64,000 bases of DNA from Rosa chinensis (GCF_002994745.2 NC_037092.1:68795823-68859822); one strand, 5' to 3'. Shown: positions 47,479-63,628, numbered from the stretch's first letter. The notes: a model not told the origin generated them from the sequence alone. Program-made: numbers and translations.

Positions 47479-47689
47479 TCCTTTGTCTCTTGAATTCTAT
47501 TTGTAAATTGTAATGGAGGTTGAGTAAACCTGACTTTCATTCGTACTTATAGACAGCGTGATCCATGTATATGTGGGGGTATTCCTACTTGGATCTGAAT
47601 TCCAGCCCTTCCAGAGCTCTTATATATATTATATAGATCAAAGTGTGACACAACCATGCAATGTGTTTGCCAAATACGTGACGAATTAG

Positions 47690-48248
47690 AACTATAATTC
47701 AGTGGTAAACCATTTTGTATTTTGCTTTTATGAAACTGTACTTGAGTAAATCCATGAAGAAGTCTTCTCATTATGAGAAATTAATTAATGTGCCCAACTA
47801 GTGACCTCTTTAAAATTGATTAGGTATTACAGTAAAACAAACTTAAACGAAATCATACTGAATTGGGATACAAGCAAGTTAAGTGTAATAGAACAAATAT
47901 ATATTCTCCTAATAACGAGGCCTCCGTCAAGTTTCACTACCATGAAGGATAAAACATAATCTTAGCAAATTACTACGACTCTCCGATGGCTCGACCTATA
48001 TCATGAGTTATACTTTGATAGTCAATTAATTTGAACTCAATTATTGTGTACAACTGCTGTTGAATTTGAATCCGCCAATGATAAAGAATAACTAGCATTC
48101 TAACTACCTAATTATTTTTTACATCTGAATTTAAATTCACTGATTACAATTAAATACAATTAAAGTACGGAATCAATTGATCAGCTAGATATGCGATGAA
48201 ACTTTTCCTCATATCAAAAACCAATAACTCAACAACTCAGCCATGCTT
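47690..48248. other. Intergenic, no gene seen
   Basis: AT-rich unique sequence between the duplication and the tRNA gene. No ORF, repeat or RNA gene recognised. Confidence 0.6.
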
Positions 48249-48320
48249 GGGTCCATAGCTCAGTGGTAGAGCATTTGACTGCAGATCAAGAGGTCACCGG
48301 TTCGAACCCGGTTGGGCCCT
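48249..48320 (+). tRNA. tRNA-Cys (anticodon GCA)
   Basis: 72 nt, cloverleaf complete: acceptor GGGTCCA/TGGGCCC (one G-T wobble), D arm AGCTCAGTGGTAGAGC, anticodon loop CTGCAGA with GCA at 48281-48283, T arm CCGGTTCGAACCCGG, discriminator T. A and B boxes are intact; no intron. CCA is not encoded, as expected for a nuclear gene. A weak T-run follows at about 48333. Confidence 0.97.
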
Positions 48321-48927
48321 AAATATTATAACATTTTTATTTTTCCTTTATTAAAATTTCTACTGAATTAACGGCTTAGATGGACACTAAATCCGACACG
48401 TGGACGGACGGTGATGAAAGCACCCACGAGCTTTCACTCTCGCGGGTTCACCCAATTTTTATTCTCTGAGAAAAGATCGAGTGCTCCTCACACATCGTCT
48501 ACCCAAACTTCCCCTCTTCCTCCTCCTCACAAAAGACTTGAGTTTTCTTCTTTTCAAATTTCGTAGCCGGAGTTTCTCGCCGGAAATTGAAAGACAGAGA
48601 TCGTCGATCAACCTTCTGGTAGGTTCCGGTAATTTTTACTGTCATGACCTTCTTCATTTCTAGGTTACCGCATTTTCACCATCTCATGTCATGCATTATT
48701 TAGGAATTGGGATAATCCAGGCCATTTGTAGTAAAGAGAAAATCTTTAATCTTTGTATGAATTAGGGTTTTGATTTTGCTGAGAAAAGTTTAGATTTTGG
48801 TTGTTTTTTTTTTTTTTTAATTTCAGATGGAATTCATCACTGTCTGTGCTTATTGACACTTGAAGACTGAGTAAAGGTGGAATCAAGTCTTGTTCTTCCT
48901 TTTCCACTGTGGAGTATAAGAAGCAAA

Positions 48928-51091
48928 ATGGTAAGTATTGTTTTTTAGTTTTGGGGAATTGATGATTAATTGTGGTTTTGGTTTGTTTGGTTTTGCTAAT
49001 TAGTTGTTGTTTATGGCATATAGAATTCTAGTTGTATGCATTCTGGGGTGATTGTAACTGCTTCAACATGAGCTTTGATTCTACTAATATAGATAGGGAA
49101 GTGAGAACGGGGTTTAAGAATTCTGCTTGAATGTTTTTGAAGTCTTTGTTCCTTTTCTTCTTCTTTTTTCTGGGGAATGTTTTGTGGTTATTTAGATTTT
49201 GCTGGTGTTGGGTGTTCTTTAGGATTGCTGCAATTATTGAATTGCCTAAACTCCAAGTACTTGAGCCTAAGTTTTTTGTTAATGTTTTACCTGGTTTAAT
49301 TTAATGAGAACACTTGTGCATGTTTGAGAATATAGTAGTTTAGGTTTGAAGCAGTTGCTGACTGATAGTTATTGGCAGTCGTTTCAGAACAAGGGTTTTT
49401 GGATGGCAAAGGGTGCGGGACATGAAAATGATCGAGATGCAACTTTTGGTAGCCCTTCAAGAATTGAACCAAAGCGGTCTCACCAATGGTTTGTAGATTC
49501 TGCTGAACCCCAGATTTTCCCCAACAAAAAGCAAGCAGTACATATTCCAAACAGCAAACTGAGCACGGATATGCCCAATGAAAATGTCTCTTGGGAGAAT
49601 CCTTCCAGCTTTCAGTCGGTTCCCCATCAATTTATTGACCGGTTATTTGGATCGGATACAGCAAGCTCTGCCAACTTTTCAGACAGGAACGTGTCTCCTG
49701 TTGGATCAGATGATTGGAGCACAAGAACAAAGGGTATTGATGACCAGTTCGGAGAAGATGCTGCGGTAAATTTGTCCATATCTCATGCAATTGAAGATCC
49801 TGAAGTATGTCTTGGCTTTGCTGGGATTAGGAAAATCAAAGTCAACCAGGTTAAGGACAGCGACAATGGCATGCATGCATCAAGGGAACATGGTTCTGGC
49901 AGGGAATATAACAGTAACCTGCCCACAAGTCAGGCATTTGATAGGACACACGAAACCAGTTTCATATCAGCAGGGCAGGCATATGATAAGGACCATGGTA
50001 ATGTCACACTAATGGGTCATGCCTACAACCAGGGAGCTGCCCATGTTAGACCTTTAGGTCCCAACTATGGCAAGAGGGAAGAAAATGTGATATCAATGGG
50101 TGATGGTTACAGTAAAGGTAATGCCAATATGATATCTTTTGGCGGGTTTCCTGACGAACAAGATATGAACACCATGGGCAGGGCTGTTGCAAACTATGAT
50201 CAATTATACCATCAGTCGTCTGTACAAACATCAGAAACTGCGAATGAGAAAGAATTGGATGCAACAAATGTCAATGCAGCTGATAATACTGCTTCTGTAG
50301 CTAAATCAAGACCAGAATCAGCTTCCAAGAGTAAACCAGAGATCAAACCAATAAAGAAACAAGCTCCAAACAGCTTCCCCTCTAATGTTAGAAGCTTGAT
50401 TTCAACTGGCATCTTAGATGGCGTTCCTGTAAAGTATGTCTCCATGGCACGGGAGGTATACTCCATCTTTCCTGTCCTTTTTCAATATCCTTTTTTTGTC
50501 AACTGAATTTCTTGCTAGGGACTTATGACTGAGGGTTATATCTCTGCGTGTACCCAGGAACTTCGCGGAATTATAAAGGGTTCCAGCTATCTTTGCGGCT
50601 GTCAATCATGTAACTTTACCAAGGTACGTAATAACAAATATACCAAGTCATCCATTCTCATCTTCTTTCCCTTGTATGTTATCTGGACACCTAATGATTA
50701 AAAATTTGTTTTGTGGAAGGGGCTAAATGCTTATGAATTTGAGCGGCATGCTGGTTGCAAAACAAAACATCCAAACAATCACATATACTTTGATAATGGG
50801 AAGACCATCTATCAGATAGTACAGGAATTAAGGAGCACCCCTGAAAGCTTGTTATTCGATACAATGCAAACAGTCTTTGGCGCTCCGATCAATCAGAAAG
50901 CTTTTCTCAGTTGGAGAGGTAATAAATCTGTTTTCCCATCTTTTTTCCCTGGCTTTATACATGAATTGGCTCCAGCAGCATCCAAGTTATCTTCATTGCT
51001 TATTGAACTGATTTTCTATTCCTCAGAATCCTTTCAAGCAGCAACTCGTGAACTTCAGCGCATTTACGGAAAGGAGGAACTGAACTTGTAG
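48928..51091 (+). CDS. Tify-domain-binding-domain (TDBD) protein, ninja/TPL-interactor-like, 469 aa
   Basis: Probable nuclear regulatory protein. Exons: 48928-48930 (only the ATG, directly followed by GTAAGT), 49379-50455, 50558-50623, 50720-50918 and 51027-51091; they total 1410 nt with consistent phases. The protein begins MSFQNKGFWMAKGAGHENDR, then a long low-complexity region with repeated [S/G]xA[Y/F][D/N] motifs (GQAYDKDHGN, GHAYNQGAAH, GDGYSKGNAN), then a basic stretch. The conserved C-terminal domain reads VRSLISTGILDGVPVKY, LCGCQSCNFTKGLNAYEFE, HAGCKTKHPNNHIYFDNGKT and ESFQAATRELQRIYG. This cysteine/histidine domain is the TDBD known from plant proteins that contact TIFY/JAZ or TOPLESS-type partners; the partner here is inferred only from family. 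Upstream, at least one untranslated exon (about 48480-48620) and an acceptor at 48826 are likely. Confidence 0.85.
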
Positions 51092-52281
51092 GATATGCAT
51101 AGGCTTTCCTCAACTGTAACATTGGTAATGTCTTGTATGTGTAGGAATGATCAGCACCAGTATGTATGTATTTGTATGACCAATCGATGGAAGAATGAAC
51201 GCTTTTCTTTTCTATGAGATTCAATAGTCCTGAGATGTCCTTTGATAATTATCTCCTCCCTTCGGCTTCGGCTCGTTAGATTAAAATCCTTCACATCTGA
51301 TGTGATAAGAAAAAAGAACTCTGTTTGATTCGTAATTCCTTCGAAATGATAATTGAGTTGTCCCGCATCTAAGACGTGAGGTCAATTGGTCGTAGGTGCC
51401 TTCTTATCCCTGACTTCTGTCGCACTGGTTACCAATGGTCGAATAGTACACCTCTGTTCAGGTGCTCAGTAGGCAGGCATAGCTTTATGGTTTAGAAAGC
51501 CAACTTGATGGTGATGGGGTGGCCGACTTGTTTGGTAGTTTGCTTGTGGTAGCTGACCTTAATTATTATGGATGGTGGTTGATCGACATTGTTGCTTTAT
51601 GCCATGGAAGGGTACTGGTTTTAATGTCTTCACTTGATACATTGAGACATTATCACTAGGAAAATGTAATGGCAGTTAGAAGTCACGACACGCGGACAAG
51701 AGGTGTAAAGTTTTGGGTCCAAATCCTCTTCCGGTAATGGAGCATATCGAGGCAAAATCTCCGTACTGCAAACTGAAGCTTATAATGCAGGTGCAAACTT
51801 TTCCGGGGAAGGGCACATTTTATAGAAGCCGCACTAAACTTTCTGCACTGGCAAAACTTTTACAACAATATAATCTCCTCTCTTTTTTTCACAATTATAA
51901 ACATCAAAATATACAAGCTCACTCATGAACTAACAAATTTTGCGGCAACGTCTTTTTAACATTTATAAAATATCAGATAAGCATCCGTCTATCTCTCACA
52001 CACTACCACAAGTCACAAGCATAAGGGGGAAAGGGGCAGTATACGAAAATGTGTCTGCCACAGGTTACACGTCAATTCTTTACCACAAAAGAGAAGAGAA
52101 ATGATAAGCAACTACCTTTCACACACTAGGTTTGAAAAGAATGAGATGAAAAAAAAGGAAGATAAGAAAAAGAAGATTACAAGCACCATCATACTGTATT
52201 GTCATACAATTAGTTTGTTTTCTTTCCAAGCATAAGTGTAAGCCTCCCATGCATGTCCTCCTTGATTCTAATGAAATCAAC
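51092..52281. other. Intergenic between convergent genes, no gene seen
   Basis: Contains the 3' flanks of the TDBD gene and of the Rab gene. No further coding exon or repeat recognised. Confidence 0.6.
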
Positions 52282-55674
<3,393 letters not shown>

Positions 55675-56012
55675 TTCTGGGTTTCACCTAATCAATGGAG
55701 ACTAACACGTCTGTAAACTCAAAATCGAACCTTTCTGTCTGCACATAACCAAATCAAAGGCGGAAAAAGCCATATCAAAACCGGAATATAGAAGAATGAG
55801 ATTGCAGGAAAAATCAAACAGCGGGAAATACCAGATCAAGGAAAGAGAGAATTTGGGTGGCCAAAATTTGCTTTCTATTTACCTTGAATGAGCGGTTGTC
55901 ACACACAGACCTAGCAAAGCTCCCTTCTCCGACTATGGTGGGTTGGGCGACTTGGGCTTGCCTAATAATGCGCAATGTCTCTCTTACCTTTTTCACCCTA
56001 TGCGCTCATAGC

Positions 56013-56046
<34 letters not shown>

Positions 56047-56120
56047 TTATAAATTTGGCAAGTGGTGGCCTATGAGGTTTTGACAGCTTGAAACAGAATT
56101 TGGGATGCTATGTGGCGTCG
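55675..56120. promoter_or_regulatory. 5' flank of the Rab gene with (TC)n microsatellite
   Basis: About 15 TC units at 56013-56043 lie 340 bp upstream of the start codon. On the gene's strand this is a GA-rich tract of the kind common near plant promoters. No clear TATA box chosen. Confidence 0.4.
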
Positions 56121-59100
56121 GCTTAGTGGATGACGATGATGTGCCCTAGGAATTCCAAACTGCATGGAATTTTCTTGAGTTGGGAGAATTTCTAAAGACA
56201 AATCACGAAGCGAGCACGACACGATTTAGAAAGTTTGAAAGTGAATAGTGTTGGAATTTGGGAGATTTTGATCGGATAGCTTGATAGGGTAGGGCTAGGT
56301 TTAGCACTTCTGTCCGGGTTAGATGGTGTGTATTAGAAGGAATATGTTTATCATTCAACTTTTGTATATTCTTGTTCGTTTTTTGTTTGATTTTTTATTT
56401 GTATTATACGTGTTCACGTTGTAATGTTAGAATGTGGATATGGAAAACTCAATCATTACTATCCGTAATGAAAAGTTAGTCGTTTTCGGTTGATCACTAC
56501 TTGACACGAAAATAAATATGATAGGAACCGCTAAAACACGAATAATAAACAAGTTTGACTAATGTCAAGCGCATGTAATTGGATTGAAATGATTTATTGA
56601 ATATTTTCTTAAAGAAATATTCATTGAACCGACTTAAGAAAAATTCATTGAAATGATTTAAGAAATATTTTCTTAAAGATTATATATATATATTTTTTTT
56701 TTAAACTGAAATAGAGGATTAGGCAATCTCTACCTCTCGTTAGCGAGTTCGAGCCCGTGCGAGGCTCTTACTTTTCCTTGAAAAGGAGAGGACCATCAAC
56801 CAAAATTTACTAAAAGAAACGGAAAAATTTTACAAACAAAAGAAGAGGGGGACATCAACTAAAATCTCTCCCAAATTTTTTTTTTTAAATTTGTTACCAT
56901 ACAAGTATATGAGCTACTTGAACACCTAGAAGATTGTAAACCAGCATATACCATTCATTTTACAACTTTCATGAGTTAATTGGTTAACTCGAACAAGACG
57001 CGGTTACTTAAACTAGATCAATTTATATGGTTCATCTTATACAACACAAATATTATTTGTAAAACTTGACTTTTCACTGCTTTTCTTTAATTTTATTTTT
57101 CTCTTTCTATTGGTAAAAATTGTTTGTTTATTCTGTCTGAATTTTTAATTTTATCACTTCAAATAGGAGATGCCACCTGCTGCTGCTATGAAGAAAAATA
57201 ACACATTTACCTGTCAATAATATAAAATTAAATGCATACGGCATTCATATTACAACTTCCATTTGTGTGCCTATGGAAGAACGGAAAAAATGAAGCCGGT
57301 TCCATCATACAGAACCGCGTAAACACAAATCTTCAGTGTATTATTCCCATGACCAATCATGTCTCTGAGTTAATCAAATAATCAATGATAGGGTATGTGA
57401 GTGGTTCCACAATGTGACTTTGTCCGATCCCTTACTAAGTTATTAGATTTGAGGACAAAACCAGCATGGTTCTTCTAGATTCCTAGTCATGAGCTTTGAG
57501 ACCAAGCCCCAATGGTGACTTTGTCGTGGGAAATAATTCCAATCAGGTCAAAGACCAGACGAGTTCATTGAATCATTTCTGCTTGCTGTTTTAAAAAGGT
57601 CATGCTCTCTTTGCTTAATTGGTAAGCCTCAGGACAGATACAGATGGGTTCTTGGGGCACATAAAAACAAATGTCAAATTGACAAAAATGATAGAAAACA
57701 CAATTATTGGATGCTAATTACAACAAACACTAAAACAAAAGGAAAGAAGATTAGTCAGATGATCTAGTAACCTACATTCCGAATGTGTCTAAATTATTTT
57801 GGGTCGGATATATAAACTTACGTGTCATATCAAATGACTACATCATACTTCATTTCACCAATATACATTTTCCAGATGTTTATATCTGGTTACACTACAA
57901 TACTACTTCTCCAAGAAAGATTCTATAGAAAGGTAGGAATAGGATGATGACTATGCTTCGGGAGTTCGGGTGGCTTAGTTGCTCATCTTGTTGCAACACA
58001 ACCAGCGAAAAAAAGGAAGGGCATGTCATTAGGGAGGTGCTTAAACAGATATGAAGGGCGTGATTAAAATATCAGAAAGTAAAGTTTTGTTTAACGGTTG
58101 ATCGGATTTTGAGCTTCTTCGCCTACTGTCAATTTGATTTACTTTGAGATCGCTCTGGCAAAAGTTTACACCTTGCTTTTTTTTACAAAATAATTACTTT
58201 CCATAATTTTTTTAGTGGACGAGTCTGTGGAGTGTAGTCCACAAACTGTCTAATGTCTATATAGAATTATATACATTTCAGGAGACAGATACATAGACGA
58301 GAATCAAAAACCCTATATTGCACTATTTTGTGGGGAATCAATGAGCATCTAACTTCATAAATTTTTTATTACAATGTGAATCTAAGCTAGTCTCAGCCCG
58401 CCCATAAATCTCTCCTAGGTATTCCATGCTGTGGGCCTTGACTATTGAGAATCTTCAAGATTGATTTCTCTATCTCTAATTGTCTACCAGCACCAGTTCA
58501 TACAGTTTAATATTTCCTAAAGAGAAGCAGTTGCTTCTGTGATATATTCATATATCATTTTCAAAAATTTGCAGTCCTAGATACACTTGATAGCAGGAAG
58601 TGGTACATTCTTTTTTCTTTTTTCTTTTTTCTTTTTTTCGATGTACCATCTGAAGGGCAAGGTGAAGAAGTACACGGCAAGCTTTGCTTTGCTTATTGTC
58701 TTCGTCTTAATTTTCTTCAAGGTAATTCATTGAACGCGTGATTATAACCTGTCGATCAGTTCATTCATTCCTTCAGTTCTTCTGCCCTTAACTAAATTCA
58801 ATGTTTCCGTTAGTATCTGCTATACTTTTCTTCCCCACATGCATGTTAAGCAAATTCTAACACGATAAATCCAAACAAATGATACAGATCGTTAGCTACC
58901 CAAAATTTTTTTCAAGATAACAATGTAGAAATTGTAGAATAAAACTTGGCTAGCAAATGAAGCTGCCAATACTGTATAACGTACACTTCTTTAATCAGCA
59001 GAACTCTTTTCAATCTGCAAAGGTCTTCGTATTGAAGATTTAATTTGGGCAAATAAGATCAGGGGACTAGGGGAGTGAGATAGTGGTAATTTATATGGAA

Positions 59101-60002
59101 ATCTAATGAAGATGCCTCTTAATTGAAATATGATTGGGAGACACGGAGCGGAAATGGTGCCACTTTACTTGGACAAGCCATGATAGGTGCATTTTGTATT
59201 AAGAAAATACGTACACCTCTAATTGATTTCATCATTGGTCCTGATCTTTTTCTACCAATTAATACAACACATATATGTGCTTCACATGCTTGTCAAGCAT
59301 TACAATGATAAGCCATACCTACTATCTGCCTGCCTGTAATATAAATAAGACAATCCTAATGATCAAAATTGATCAAATCCGTGATTGGTTCAAATTAGTG
59401 TCCTTAGCATTTTGAAGATGAACCGTTCTTACTTATTATCAAAACTTGTATAAAGATGTGAAGGAGACAAACAATGAGAAAGTCTATAGAAAGCAACCGG
59501 AAAAGTTAGATAATAGATTGGTAACACTATTTCATCATGTTTCAAAAGAAAAAAGTACTGCTTGTTTGTAAGTGTGCGAATGTGGCTGGGGTCCCAATTA
59601 TATGGCCCTAAGCCCCTAGGGGACTAGAATGACTTTAAATTGCGAACAGTTTATGTCAATGTGATAGCGTGAAATATTCACTACAATGAAAGGCTAAGCA
59701 CGCTCATACACTTGTTTGATAGGTTCGTGGCCAATAGCAAAATAAAAGTTTTTCTAACAAGGGGATCTTGGGAAAGTAGTGTTTGAGTGTGATGATCGAA
59801 GTCGTCTTTCAAAAGTGTTGGCTCAAATTGATATTTGATTTTCAAATTCTTGCTTAATGCCATAGAATTAGACCTCTTCACCCCCTACAACTAATTACAA
59901 TATTACATGCAGTCCTTTTCTGCATTCTCGATAATGAGCAGAATCCATTTGCACACTAAGATTGAAAGTTTAGAATCTAAATTTATCAACACTCACTCCA
60001 CC
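56121..60002. other. Long gene-poor interval
   Basis: About 3.9 kb of AT-rich sequence. The only coding-like signal is a short open stretch from ATG at 58641 (MYHLKGKVKKYTASFALLIV, ending FFK before a GTAATT donor-like site), which resembles a first exon with a signal anchor; no continuation was found, so it is not called as a gene. The 56690-56810 region looks like a retroposon tail (weak). Confidence 0.45.
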
Positions 60003-60251
60003 TCAACTACCTTTAAAGTAATATAATCCCCCTTCTTTTCTCTTTTCTTTGTTAATAAATTGTATTTGATTCTGAGAGAAGATTTGGATTGCTCGATCGA
60101 TCGGTTTGCTCCAAAGCTTCTTGTATATGCAGTTGCAGTTGTCCACGTACCTCAGGAAGGAGGACAATACAGTCCAAAGCAGAATGACAAGGCAAATACA
60201 AAAGACAATTAACAAGAAGCTAGTAGCAACCCCAACTTTAGTTACATCCAT
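60003..60251 (-). CDS. Possible small membrane protein (about 82 aa), unknown
   Basis: Minus-strand ORF; I prefer the internal start MDVTKVGVATSF over the first ATG at 60296 because a hydrophobic membrane segment (VGVATSFLLIVFCICLVILL) follows at once. The rest is DNCNCIYKKLWSKPIDRAIQ and a lysine-rich tail. No family recognised. It stands alone and could be chance. Confidence 0.25.
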   Translation of the reverse strand: MDVTKVGVATSFLLIVFCICLVILLWTVLSSFLRYVDNCNCIYKKLWSKPIDRAIQIFSQNQIQFINKEKRKEGGLYYFKGS

Positions 60252-60402
60252 GTTCCCATAAAAATACCTAAAGTTTAAAAAAGCATGGGCCAGCATGTTA
60301 ATGCTTCAAGTATATGCTTGGAAGATACTCTTTCCACCGAACCCAAACCCTATTCCTATAACCCCTTTAAAGCTCACAAGCCTCCTCTTTCACTGCCACT
60401 CA

Positions 60403-60537
60403 TCCATGGCCTCCATCAAAGCTTCCATGGCAACTACAAGGGCATGCAGCGGCCAGATCAGTGAGGGTGATGAAGACGAGGACAACAAAGATGAGGAGGA
60501 TCGAGGAGGGTATAAACAACCGCCATTAAAAGTTTGA
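60403..60537 (+). CDS. Possible short acidic peptide ORF, unknown
   Basis: Open from ATG in MASIKASMATTRACSGQISE to an acidic stretch (EGDEDEDNKDEEDRGG) and QPPLKV. No family recognised, no introns evident. Weak call. Confidence 0.2.
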   Translation, partial: SMASIKASMATTRACSGQISEGDEDEDNKDEEDRGGYKQPPLKV

Positions 60538-60645
60538 TGTCATTACCTTTTTTGGGCAACTAAGGACTCTTTGGCAGAGCAATATCTAGGATGATGATGA
60601 TGTTCAGTTTGATCATTAAGGTACTCTATAAAGGAGTTAACTAGA

Positions 60646-60648
60646 TAG

Positions 60649-60712
<64 letters not shown>
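60646..60712. repeat. Compound (AT)n(GT)n microsatellite
   Basis: About 12 AT units followed by about 21 GT units. Confidence 0.9.
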
Positions 60713-60714
<2 letters not shown>

Positions 60715-61731
60715 TTTGGTTTCTTTCCCATGTTTGCTGTGGCTTGGATGAGAAGAAAGAAACATTGTTAAACATAGCTACTACTAGAGCTTTTTAATTA
60801 TAGTTGTTGCTTTTCTGCAATTGATAATCTGTTCAAAGTACTAATGAGCTTGATGAACAGCCTAAAGCATTGTGATTGATCACTTGGGGCTTTAAATATA
60901 ATTTGTATAATGCTTCTGTTTATAATAGGAAATGATTCCCTGCAGTATATATGTATTTGTGGACACGCAAAGACAAATTAATGGTTTGAGTTCATGCAGA
61001 AGCGTTCTAACTGGTGGTTACAGATCGAATGTGATGTAATGATGGAATGGGCCAACTTCACAGAAAGAATGGGGACTTTAAAGTATGAAAACGAAGTAGC
61101 TAGCAGATTCATCCACAGATCCATGGTGGAGTTGGTTTTGTGTTTAGGATCGGAGTTGGAATAAGTTGCCCATAATTAATTATTCTGAAAATTTGAAACC
61201 ATTAGAGCTGCTAGAGTTACACGTCCTTGGATCCAAATCAATTTGGCTCAGTAATCCAAATCGAATTTGGTATTTTGTTTCTTTCATCCTGCACAAACAA
61301 ACAAGTATGAGATCAATTGGTATCGATCCAACTGTATATGTATTTACATTTGTTTGATACAATTGGATCACTAAACAATCTTATACTATTTAAAAGGTGT
61401 TATGGGATGGGTAAATAAGATTGATCAAGTTGAAGTTGACATGTAATTTTGGGGGAGACCAATAAGCCTATTAGCATACTTGTAGAAAAGATTAATTGCA
61501 GATGAATTTTCGAACAATTACCTCACGTACGCTCTAATATGTAGCACGACCACGGGGGATTCTTAGCAATGATTAACAATGGTTATTATCACCGACTATT
61601 GCAACGGTGCTGTGCTATACCCTAACATATATATAAAAACACACACATATATAAACATGTCTAAAAGTCCTGGATCTTCAATAATGATGATGTGCCACAC
61701 TGGAAATTTCCAAATATATGTGATGGGCCTT

Positions 61732-62520
61732 CTAGACATAAACTTGTAAAAGATGGCAGATTCTCTTCCAAGCTGAACTGTCTTCACTTAAATTGTCATA
61801 ACTCTTTCTAGAAAAGTTTGAATTGCAAACCATAAAATTCTTCAAAAACTAGACATAGGGGCCTTTCCGTGCATATAGGGTACAACTTCTAATTGCATCC
61901 GAGCAGTTCCCAGTAATTCAGCGAAGTTCGGTTCTAGACATGAACTTGTAAAAAGATGTTGCAGATTCTCGTTCAAGCTGAACTGCCTTCACTTAAATTG
62001 TCATAACTCCTTCTAGAAAAATCGGAATCGCAAACAGTGAAATTTCTCAGAAACTAGACAGATGGGGCTTTCCGTGCATATAGGGTACAACTCCTAATTC
62101 CATCCGAGCAGTTCCGAGTAATTCAACGAAATTCGGTTCTAGACATGAACTTGTAAAAAAATGTTGCAGATTCCCGTCCAAGCAGAACTGTCTTTACTTA
62201 AATTGTCATAACTCCTTCTAGAAAAGTTGGAATCGCAAACCGTAAAATTCCTCAGAAACTAGACAGATGAGGCTTTCCGTGCATATAGGGTACAACTCCT
62301 AATTCCATCCGAGCAATTCCCAGTAATTCAGCGAAGTTCGGTTCTAGACATGAACTTGTAAAAAGATGTTGCAGATTTTCATTCAAGCTGAACTACCTTC
62401 ACTTAAATTGTCATAACTCCTTCTAGAAAAGTCAGAACCTCAAACCGTAAAATTCCTCAAAAACTAGACACATGGGGCTTTCCGTGCATATAGGGTACAA
62501 CTCCTAATTCCGTTATTTAT
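61732..62520. repeat. Tandem array, about 3.9 units of ~205 bp
   Basis: Landmark CTAGACAT[A/G]AACTTG occurs at 61732, 61934, 62139 and 62344 (periods 202, 205, 205). Unit landmarks include TTGTCATAACTCCTTCTAGA and TTTCCGTGCATATAGGGTAC. The array ends abruptly near 62512, where a GGGCCGGGC-rich fragment (62525-62590) follows. No coding potential. Confidence 0.92.
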
Positions 62521-62524
62521 ATAT

Positions 62525-62620
62525 TTACGGGCTTTTAGGGGCCGGGCTTTTTGACAGGTCGGGCCGGCGGACCTCACTTGATCCGCCCCAACCTAAGTGC
62601 ATGTAAGTCAGGATTTAGGA
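62525..62620. repeat. GGGCCGGGC-rich fragment, MITE-like
   Basis: Short stretch with GGGCCGGGCTTTTTGACAGG and GGGCCGGCGG, similar in composition to the sub-terminal part of the MITE at 42368-43048. Probably a degraded relative. Confidence 0.35.
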
Positions 62621-63184
62621 CCTCCAACCGTTACACATCCAACCATTGGAAAGCGCTCCCATCTTTGTAAATTTATCTAAATCTACATCATATCGACATT
62701 ATTGTCCATAAGCAATTCATAATTTTCACCGTCCCAATCAAAACACATGGCCATGTTAATCACCCGGGGAAACAGTGCTCAAAACCAGGATACTTCTAAT
62801 ATCATATATTTGGATATATTTGCACATAAAGTTACTGTCATTAACTCATTATGCATCGCATGACAGGCACGGAATGTTAACCCAAGGAAGCAGAACATTG
62901 ATCCATAAGCAACAGAACCCAATAGTTGTATCTTCTTCACATATGAGTATATAAAGATGTAGTGTAAAAGAACTGAGAGTTTCAGGAGATTCTCAATTAC
63001 CAAGCAAACATTTTCAGAACAATAAGTTCACCACTATGCAAGTCTCTGCTCTCGATACAAAATCAAATGAAAGAAAAGTTCCTCAAGGAACACAATGTAT
63101 TCCAATACACCAACAGAAAAAGGGTTCTACAGAATCTTGCAAACCAACCTAAAACATGAATGTCATCCAAGGACACAAAATCAG

Positions 63185-63285
63185 GATATGCTTAGATGAT
63201 GTTTGGGATAAAATGATACTGCTCAACAACAGGGACAACTGCAGCTGGGCAGTTTCATTTTATCCCAACATCATCTAAGCATATC
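63185..63285. other. Near-perfect ~100-nt hairpin
   Basis: A left arm starting ATATGCTTAGATGATGTTTG and a right arm ending CATCATCTAAGCATAT pair over about 40 nt with two or three mismatches and one bulge around a ~20-nt loop (CAACAACAGGGACAACTGCA region). Could be a miniature transposon or a small-RNA precursor. Confidence 0.6.
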
Positions 63286-63628
63286 TCAATTCCCTGTCGG
63301 AAAATGAGGTTCATGGTATAGGTAAAAAAAATTAGCCACAACTTGAATCAAGATTCAATACAACTCTTGTTGCATTAGTGTATTGTAAACAGAATTCCTT
63401 TTTTCACTTAATTTATATCGACCCAAAACAGAGACTACTGATGGTGAATACAAAATAACATTAATATCGAAGGTGCAATAACATGAAGGTCAATCCAAGC
63501 AAAACAAAGAAGTCATATCCAGGTACAATAAACTCTCAATACCAGCCTTGGGAATCAAGTCTATGAAATCATCCCAGCAAACTAAACCAAAATTTGAAAA
63601 AGACGAAGATCTCTGTTTAATAGACTGC

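Larger units (their letters stand above)
31418..47686. repeat. Segmental duplication, copy B (expanded by nested insertions)
   Basis: Homologous pieces of copy A appear in order at 31418-31540, 36425-36721, 38157-38191, 45166-45560 and 46679-47686. Between them lie a LINE-like piece plus MITE and solo LTR (31541-36424), a retroposon (36722-38156), a copia (38192-45165) and a foldback concatemer (45561-46678). About 1.85 kb of original sequence is thereby spread over 16.3 kb. Confidence 0.88.

Noticed and set aside
58641..58724. Possible first exon MYHLKGKVKKYTASF..
   Set aside because: A plausible signal anchor and donor site, but no continuing exon found downstream in frame.
61596..61787. 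Short minus-strand ORF
   Set aside because: Overlaps the start of the ~205-bp array and has no conserved feature.
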